Origin: Spinellus fusiger | Taxonomy: Eukaryota; Mucoromycota; Mucoromycetes; Mucorales; Phycomycetaceae | Length of the DNA: 64,000 nt | Assembly: GCA_025094145.1 (NCBI GenBank) | Contig: JALLLS010000020.1 | Span: 124,001-188,000, forward strand | Reading direction: 5' to 3' | Shown: piece by piece, positions 57,959 to 64,000 of the stretch | Layout of the letters: each line of letters starts with the position of its first letter | Position numbering within the stretch: the first letter of the stretch is position 1 | Made by a program: the position numbers and the translations under genes | The notes under the pieces: generated by a model | The model's input: only the letters and a program-made list of their open reading frames with translations | Database searches by the model: none | Told to the model about the DNA's origin: nothing

Positions 57959-59365
57959 CTAGCATTCCTCTTCTTCCTGACTCTTTTGCTCTGCCAATCT
58001 GTCGCTGCAGAATGGCATATCTTGGCCAGAAAGAACAAAAACGTCACACAGATGATCCACATCCTTCATGTACCCCGTCAAGAGATCCATGACGCGAAGA
58101 CCCGTCACACGCTGCAGCCCAGGTGTCAGTGGAAAGAATTCAATCTGAGTCTCTGTACTTTGACCTGGAGCCAGATCGCCCAGCTGACGGCTGCTCAACC
58201 CACTCAAAAGCACAGATCCCATTTTGGTTTTGACAGCCGACACAACCAGCTTCATGCTTTGTCCAGAGTGATTCCGAATCCTTAGGCCCAGCTGAAAGGG
58301 TGTTTCCAGATACACACGCGCACTGCTCTCCTCCAGCATGTTCTTCCAAAAGGGCTGCACCTCCAGATCCTCCAACACGGGGGCCTTGCGTGTCAATTGC
58401 GATGTCTGGAGTCTTCCAATGTCGCCCATAGCAGACCGCCATACAATGTCCAGTTTCCCCAGTGCATTGGTGGTGCGTGCCATCCGATCATTGGCCTTGC
58501 GTGGTGTCAGGAGATAGAGATACTGTCGGATGTCCTGAGGATGAATAAATGCATCGCCAAACACAGACACAGAGGGCTCTATTTCTCCCCTGCCATTGTA
58601 TCTCTGGTTGAGATCATTAAAGTCAAAATGGTCCGAGGGTTCAAATCGCATGCGCTCCAAGTGCATAGGACCAGCAGACACATTCTGGAGCTGTGTCTCG
58701 AGAAACACAGTGCCATCCATACGATTGTTGATTTTGGTTTTGACAGCAAGAGGGTTGGAGACTTGGAATTTATAGAATTTGCGGGTGTGTCGTTTCTTTC
58801 CGTCGGGCATGGTGTAGGCTATTGAGCAGACAAGGATGTGCACGCCCAACTCCTTGATTTCGTGGGCTACTGTTGTGTCGGTGGTGGTGTGTGGGTCGAG
58901 TGTAGTGCAGGGTGTGGTCGTGGTGTCTGACAAAACAAAGCGTTGGGAGGATGTCTGGAGTTCAATCTTGATGCCTACTTGATGAACCACCTGCTGAGAC
59001 TCATTGTTCACACTGACAAGCGTACTGAGGGTTTCTCCAAGATAGATATTGCCAAAGGTAGAGGGCAATTGCAGTATTTGGCTGAGTCCAAAGTCCCTTA
59101 TCTGAATGGCGTCCTGGGCAATGATAGGGTGGGAGGCAGCCAGGTCTGATATGCTAAGAGACTCAAGTCCTTCAAAGAGAGGTGTGAGGTGTTGGCTTGC
59201 TTCATAATAGACAGGGGCGTGGGTGGCTAGCTGTGGTCGTGACAGTCGCAGTACTCTGATGGACAGAAGATGAGGTGTCTGTCCGTCGTCTGGTAGAGAT
59301 AAGGAAGGAGACACTGAGCCAGGACCACTGTTGGGAGAAGAGATGGAGGATGTATAAGTCGTCAT
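57959..59365 (-). CDS. TRAPPC13: TRAPP complex subunit 13 (DUF974)
   Basis: Subunit of a TRAPP tethering complex in ER-Golgi/autophagic membrane traffic. Intronless, 468 residues, ATG 59365-59363 to stop at 57961-57959. Family segments in order: HLLSIRVLRLSRPQLATHAP, then LPSTFGNIYLGETLSTLVSV (the FG.IYLGE.F motif), IKIELQTSSQR, the HEIKELGVHILVCSIAYTM block, FYKFQVSNPLAVKTK, VFLETQLQNVSAGPMHLERM, SKGLDI-like LGKLDIVWRSAMGD.GRLQTS and the PF.LGLRIRNHS region. The C-terminus is short and acidic. It is the only large gene here without introns besides URA5 and the membrane protein at 35.8 kb. Confidence 0.93.
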   Translation of the reverse strand: MTTYTSSISSPNSGPGSVSPSLSLPDDGQTPHLLSIRVLRLSRPQLATHAPVYYEASQHLTPLFEGLESLSISDLAASHPIIAQDAIQIRDFGLSQILQLPSTFGNIYLGETLSTLVSVNNESQQVVHQVGIKIELQTSSQRFVLSDTTTTPCTTLDPHTTTDTTVAHEIKELGVHILVCSIAYTMPDGKKRHTRKFYKFQVSNPLAVKTKINNRMDGTVFLETQLQNVSAGPMHLERMRFEPSDHFDFNDLNQRYNGRGEIEPSVSVFGDAFIHPQDIRQYLYLLTPRKANDRMARTTNALGKLDIVWRSAMGDIGRLQTSQLTRKAPVLEDLEVQPFWKNMLEESSARVYLETPFQLGLRIRNHSGQSMKLVVSAVKTKMGSVLLSGLSSRQLGDLAPGQSTETQIEFFPLTPGLQRVTGLRVMDLLTGYMKDVDHLCDVFVLSGQDMPFCSDRLAEQKSQEEEEC

Positions 59366-59789
59366 GAGCTCATGGGTAGAGTGTCATAGAAAGTGACTTT
59401 ACCAGAGAGGATGACATTGTTACAAGTCACGGAAAGTGGGGCTATTCACACCCTCCACCCTAATATCTATTTTCCAGAGAAAATAAGAATATAGATGCTA
59501 TAGATAAGAATATAAATACTATTGTTGGAAAAAAGAAAAAGAATACATTTCTCAAAGTTACATAGTATGGATCTTGAGGCTGCTTTAATATATATCTTTT
59601 TAAGCTATAAGGATCAAAGTTATACGATAATAACATCTCAGTGAATCCAGAGATGGATCTCATTCTCTTGTCCTATGTGTGTTTCAAGGAAAGAAAACCT
59701 TCACATTTACAACAGTATAAATAATATAAATAATATAAATAAGAATAGAAGCACTGTAATGACTGGGTGGGTAGGAAAACAACTGCAAA
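59366..59789. other. Intergenic, no gene
   Basis: About 420 bases between TRAPPC13 and the universal-stress gene. AT-rich with ATAAATAATATAAATAAT steps near 59716-59740. Nothing else recognised. Confidence 0.45.
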
Positions 59790-61093
59790 TTATATGCCAT
59801 CATGGCTATTAATGCTCTTAATAGGGCCTTCCACTTCATCTACTCTAAGCTGTCCATTGCGCACACTCTGACTCAGCTTCTGGGCAGATGTCAGCTTCTT
59901 CTTGCTTCTCTTTTCTGTCTTTTGTGGACGCACAACTGTAACAGGTACGGGGGAGTTATACACAAGAAAAGTAGATATACTACCCATCAACATGCTGATA
60001 AGGGTCAGCCACTGAAGACACTGCAAAATACCCCTACCCTTTGAATGAATTACGGTCTCTTGATCCACACACCACCATACTTAAGGGAGTCTCACTGATC
60101 TAGACAGTAACAGAGCATAAAAAACACACAATACAATACAACACAACATAGATGTAGATAGAATGGCACCTACCACGCCCAACAAGGATTCCTTTGTGGG
60201 TCCAGCAATTGTATAGAGTGTGATCTTGATGTTGTGCAGTAACATAGCCCCCAATACAGTACGTACATTGGAGATCAATGACTTTGAGTTGCGATCCATC
60301 TACGGCTCTGTCATTAGCCTATCTTGTATGCCTGTTTGCCTTATTACCTCTTGCCACAGTCTCCGCTTATCGTCGCTGTCCAGTTCCTCCACATCTTCTT
60401 CTATATTCAATACACTCACAACATGAATCTCATCTCCACTGCGCAGCATCGTCCCCATGGCCCAATGCATTGCATATTTACTCTCCTCTCCACCATCAAA
60501 TGTCATGAGATACTTCTTGCATCTCTTGACAGTATGGGCATTCGACAGACCATACGTCATAGAGACTACAATACGATCAGGCTGTGTAATAGTAATGGGT
60601 GGCTCTGCAAAGACAAGCTCTTTGGGACGTAAGAACTGCTTTGTTAGCTTATTCTCCTCAAAGGAAGAAGGCGGCATGTTTTCAAGAATGATGCGACGGT
60701 TGCTTTCTGTGATTTTGTAGAGTTCTGGGTCACGTACTGACAAATCATCCTCAAACTCATCGTCATCATAGTAGTAACGTCTTCTCACAGGACGAGATCG
60801 GCTCTGTGTTCCTTTGCACTGGTCTGTCTCGGAGGAGCTGTCGTCTGTATCGTCATCAGGTGCAATCTGGTTGGGATCTGACTTGGCCATAATCACTGCT
60901 TCTTTGATGCGACGGTCCTCTTCTGTGTCTTTGTTGAGCTCTTCAATTTCCTGTGCCAACATAGCGTCCAAGTCAAAAGCGATGGGTCGTTGTCTTGTTG
61001 GACTAACAAACTGTTGAAATTAGACATGGGAGCAGGCAAAACACAACAAAGTACCTGTTTTTTGTCAGCATCTTTAAATGTCACCTTCATCAT
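59790..61093 (-). CDS. Universal stress protein (UspA) domain protein
   Basis: Exons (minus) 61093-61055, 61010-60348, 60299-60174, 60099-60038 and 59994-59790 give 364 residues, phases consistent. The N-terminal 130 residues are acidic and Ser-rich, with a double-start MMKVTFKDADKK and an RPVRRRYYYDDDEFEDD stretch. The Usp domain follows: KRCKKYLMTFDGGEESKYAM (beta1 and helix1), DEIHVVSVLNIEEDVEEL, then IKITLYTIAG and the nucleotide-binding signature G-S-R-D-R-N-S-F-K-G...G-S-I-S (G-x2-G-x9-G-S/T type, slightly altered), ending FLVYNSPVPVTVVR. A Lys/Ser-rich tail of about 55 residues extends beyond the domain. Probably an ATP-binding regulatory protein in the cytosol. Confidence 0.9.
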
Positions 61094-61434
61094 TCGACAA
61101 GAGCAGTAGAGGATGAAGACAGAACTTCCCAGTCACATGTCTATGAGGAGATGTTCTTTAGTCCTCTTCTGTGGCTAAATACACCTCTCTTCCTCTATGC
61201 CTTGTTTCATTTCTCTGGTTTATTTTATTCTCTAGTTTATTTTATTAGTACCACATCACGTCAAGCAAGTAACAGAGATGAACGGTGTCTAAATACTTGC
61301 CATCCATGGTGGGTGTTTAGGGAGGTGTTTAGGAAGGAAGTAGAACAAGAACAAGAAAAGAAGTCTATAGGTCTTGGATGGGAGGAGGTGATGTCTATGG
61401 GCCTACGGACCTCTTTCTGGGAGAGGTGGTTGTT
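61094..61434. other. Short intergenic, no gene
   Basis: About 340 bases: the upstream region of the universal-stress gene and the 3' flank of the seryl-tRNA synthetase gene. A GTTTAGGGAGGTGTTTAGGAAG near-repeat lies at 61313-61336. No gene. Confidence 0.45.
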
Positions 61435-63039
61435 CTATTTTATCAGAGTGGGCTGTCCTGGTATCCACTTTCTTAGTACTTCTGGTACTTGAATAGACCC
61501 ATCCTGTGTCTGGTATGTTTCTATGAGGGCAATGATCACTCTTGGTACAGCCATAGCAGTGCCGTTGAGAGTGTGGCAGTAGTGGACCCATTTTTCCTTG
61601 ATATGCCATGGGACTCTGATATCTTTGGAGCCTACATTCTCCTTGAACTGGGAAGAGAGGTATCGAATGTCCAAGCGGCGTGTCTGATAGTCTGTACAAT
61701 TGGAAGTAGAGCAGATCTAATGGGAGCAGGTAGAATAGATATACATATAAGCACAGTTATATATAAGCTATTCACTTGCCTCTCCCCATGCCTTTCTTCC
61801 TGGCATCCATGCCTCAATGTCATACTTTCTATAGGCACTGGCACCCAATTCCTCCGTTGGCATATCCAATACCCTTTTAAAGTCATGTTATAACTCTCTT
61901 ACTCTCATAACTACTTACCTAAAGCACAATCCAAGCTCAGTGAATATCTCTTCTTGCAACTCCCTAAGCTCAAGTAAGAGAGCATCACTCTGTTCTGGCG
62001 TGGTGACGGCAAACAGCTCTACTTTTGAAAACTGATGGACTCTGTACAATCCTCTCTCTTCTGCTGATCCATGTCCTGCTTCTGCACGAAAAGCACGGCC
62101 AAATCCAACCACTCTCTTGGGTAATTCTTCTTCATGCATCATCTTACGAGCAAACATCCCTGCCAAAGGAATCTCAGCTGTTCCTGCCAAAGACAGTTTG
62201 GGTGCTGACGTATGGGCAATACTACTTGTTGAAACATCATACGTCTGAGAAGACTCTTTCTTTCGTGGCTGGAAACCACATCCATAAGCAATGGATGTAC
62301 GTACCACATCGGGTGTGATGATGGGAGTAAATCCACGGCTAGCTGCCTTTTCCATGGCATACTGGATCAGCGCAAACTCAAGCCAAACACCTGCATTTTT
62401 AAGATAGTAGAACTTTGAGCCAGTGACCAAGGCTGCCTGCTGTAGATCAATAAGATCAAGGCGTTCCATAAGCGTCAAATGATCTAGCAGAGGATACTCT
62501 AGTTCTCTTTTTTGTCCTACTGTTTTGATCACCGTAGCATTGCACTCGGGACCCAAAGGCACGTCAGGGTGGGTGTCATTGGGAATAAGCAGTGCCTGGG
62601 CCATCATCTCTGATTCTATCTGTAGTGTTTCCTCCTCAGCCGATCGTACAATCTCTTTCCACTGTTTGGCTTGCTCAATATAACTCTGTCGTTCTTCTTT
62701 TGTTTTGGAAAGGCGGATCTGTTGGTTGATCTGGTCGCGTTGATTTTTGGCATTTTCTGTCTTGGCAAGACTCTCGACCTGCTGTAGATACAATTGATGA
62801 ACTTGTATGGCTGCACTACAGTCATAATTACGTTGGCGCATGTTGTGTTGAACTTTGTCTGTATTCTCTACCAGGTATTTGTAGTTTAACTGGGGTGGAA
62901 TACGGTGAGCGTCGTCACTATCAGATTCTTTCGAGGTGTTGGTGGCATGGAGACTTCTTTTTATTATATTCTCAACCGAGAGCAACTTTGTCTGTCTTCT
63001 TACTGCCAAGAGCCGGCTTTGAAAACAGTATTTCAGCAT
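61435..63039 (-). CDS. DIA4: Seryl-tRNA synthetase, mitochondrial type
   Basis: Charges tRNA-Ser in the organelle. Exons (minus) 63039-61919, 61873-61780 and 61716-61435 give 498 residues. The first 33 residues ([18 protein letters not shown]...) are Arg-rich without acidic residues and look like a mitochondrial presequence. A long two-helix tRNA-binding arm follows (residues about 75-155). Class II motifs: [13 protein letters not shown], motif 2 [29 protein letters not shown], and motif 3 [17 protein letters not shown]. The intron between exons 2 and 3 starts with GC (GAG|GCAAGTG...TTAG|ATC), giving the expected join [15 protein letters not shown]; a GT donor with the same frame is not available there. 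Confidence 0.93.
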
Positions 63040-64000
63040 ACTTGTAGGTGAAGGTGGAGCAGAAAAAAAAAGAGGGACTGTCCTGCAAAATAAAATCTGG
63101 GAATCCCGAACGTTGAGATTCAATTATTACTGTTATGGTGATCCAACGTATGGCAGTGAGTGCTTTTGTTTCTTTCTTATCATTATTTGTTATTACTACT
63201 ACTACTACTAGTATTATTGTTTTAAGATAAAAGAATATATGGATGGGATATAATAAATAAATAGAATATTACATAGTAAATAGTACCAATACTAATATAT
63301 TTGATGAAGATATATAATATTACACATTACCAGGCTATACAGCCCCATGTAGAAATGAGTAGACAGCAGATCAATTTTTCTTTTTTACAACTTATTCAAA
63401 CAATGACTTTAGTCAATGAAAATCAGCCAGCTCTTAGCCAAAAACATAAAGATAGTCCTAACAGAAGAAGAGAGCATGCTATGTTTATTAAAAGTTAATT
63501 CACAGGACAATGGAAAAGACATGCTGTCTATCAATAGATTACTGATGGTATTGACTTCCCAAAGAGCACACTGAGCAAGATCATCCTATTATATAAAAAC
63601 AAAGGCTTTGTTGCAAAGTACTGAGCAATGTTGTTATAATAGAAATGTAGACAACCATTCTAAATATTGTGTTATTCCATAAATATTTTATTATGAACAT
63701 CTTAGACTGATAAATATACCTTTATTTTTCAAAAGAAAATAAGAAAATAAAAATAAAAATTGCTGTCCACTCATTTATTGCCTGAGACTGAATATGTGCA
63801 TAGAAAACCTGTGGGATTCACAATTTCCATTGATAGATATACAAGCTTTATACTTTAACACAACAGTTTTCAAATCACAGATTGAATCAATGATATGCGA
63901 AAACTAATTATAAAACAGAAAAAGTATAAAAAGAAAAAGAAAAAAAGATTAACTCATCTTTCTTTTCTTCATGGAACCTACTCTAAAGATTGTAGCAGTA
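63040..64000. other. AT-rich end of the window
   Basis: About 960 bases. ACT microsatellite near 63196-63210. A plus-strand frame at 63340-63610, broken by a stop at 63496-63498, has a helix-turn-helix-like segment (DFPKSTLSKIILLYKNKGF), which may come from a Tc1-type transposase N-terminus. No intact gene was seen to 64000. Confidence 0.4.

Noticed and set aside
58140..58442. 100-codon minus-strand frame inside TRAPPC13
   Set aside because: Alternate frame of a confidently assigned gene.

Overview
The window looks like nuclear DNA of a filamentous fungus, most likely Mucoromycota (Mucorales-like). Genes carry many very short GT-AG introns (about 40-150 nt, with up to 20 exons per gene). Intergenic DNA is AT-rich. 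The gene set is purely eukaryotic and fungal: a Zn2Cys6 regulator, fungal uracil catabolism, cohesin, an RNA polymerase III factor, a proteasome subunit and a TRAPP subunit. Decayed Tc1/mariner and TnpB/Fanzor-like elements fill the gaps. No bacterial operon, phage or CRISPR array is seen. All exon models here were built by hand from reading frame, splice consensus and family conservation; most junctions agree in phase.

Layout. 1-4.1 kb: a small cytochrome oxidase subunit gene (COX7), then about 3.5 kb of AT-rich DNA with a dispersed repeat. 4.2-22 kb is gene-dense: a putatively lipidated ubiquitin-fold protein (+), TFIIIB subunit BDP1 (-), orotate phosphoribosyltransferase URA5 (+), the 20-exon U3-snoRNP helicase DHX37/ECM16 (+), URC4 (+), the 16-exon cohesin subunit SCC3/STAG (-) and mitochondrial alanine aminotransferase (-). 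22-26.8 kb is gene-poor, with a second copy of the repeat, a broken TnpB/Fanzor-like relic and tRNA-Glu(CTC). 27-31.4 kb: a stand-alone Nup96-type nucleoporin (-) and a J-domain protein with a mitochondrial presequence (-).

31.5-34.6 kb is a transposon graveyard: one copy of a dispersed repeat containing a TnpB/Fanzor-like fragment, then a Tc1-like relic. 34.6-39.6 kb: ribosomal protein uL23 (-) with a CACGTG + TGACGTCA promoter pair, a Cys-rich two-helix membrane protein (+) and a Zn2Cys6 transcription factor (-). 39.7-43.3 kb: a 1.2-kb Tc1-like element with inverted ends and the second, shorter copy of the 31.8-kb repeat. 43.3-63 kb is mostly minus-strand genes: OTU1 deubiquitinase, a Ser/Asn/His repeat protein, an SMAP/Age2-type ArfGAP, proteasome beta-2 (PUP1), a HAM1-like protein, TRAPPC13, a universal-stress-domain protein and organellar seryl-tRNA synthetase. 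The last kilobase is AT-rich with a possible transposase helix-turn-helix remnant.

Functional links are mostly housekeeping neighbours, not a pathway cluster. Two groupings stand out. Pyrimidine synthesis (URA5) and uracil catabolism (URC4) flank one helicase gene. Ubiquitin/proteasome functions recur (the ubiquitin-fold protein, OTU1, PUP1). No clearly new multi-gene system was found. The most unusual items are the lipidated ubiquitin-fold protein, the stand-alone Nup96, the repeat pair that differs by a TnpB/Fanzor-like segment, the OTU1 intron that breaks phase, and a GC-AG intron in the seryl-tRNA synthetase gene.
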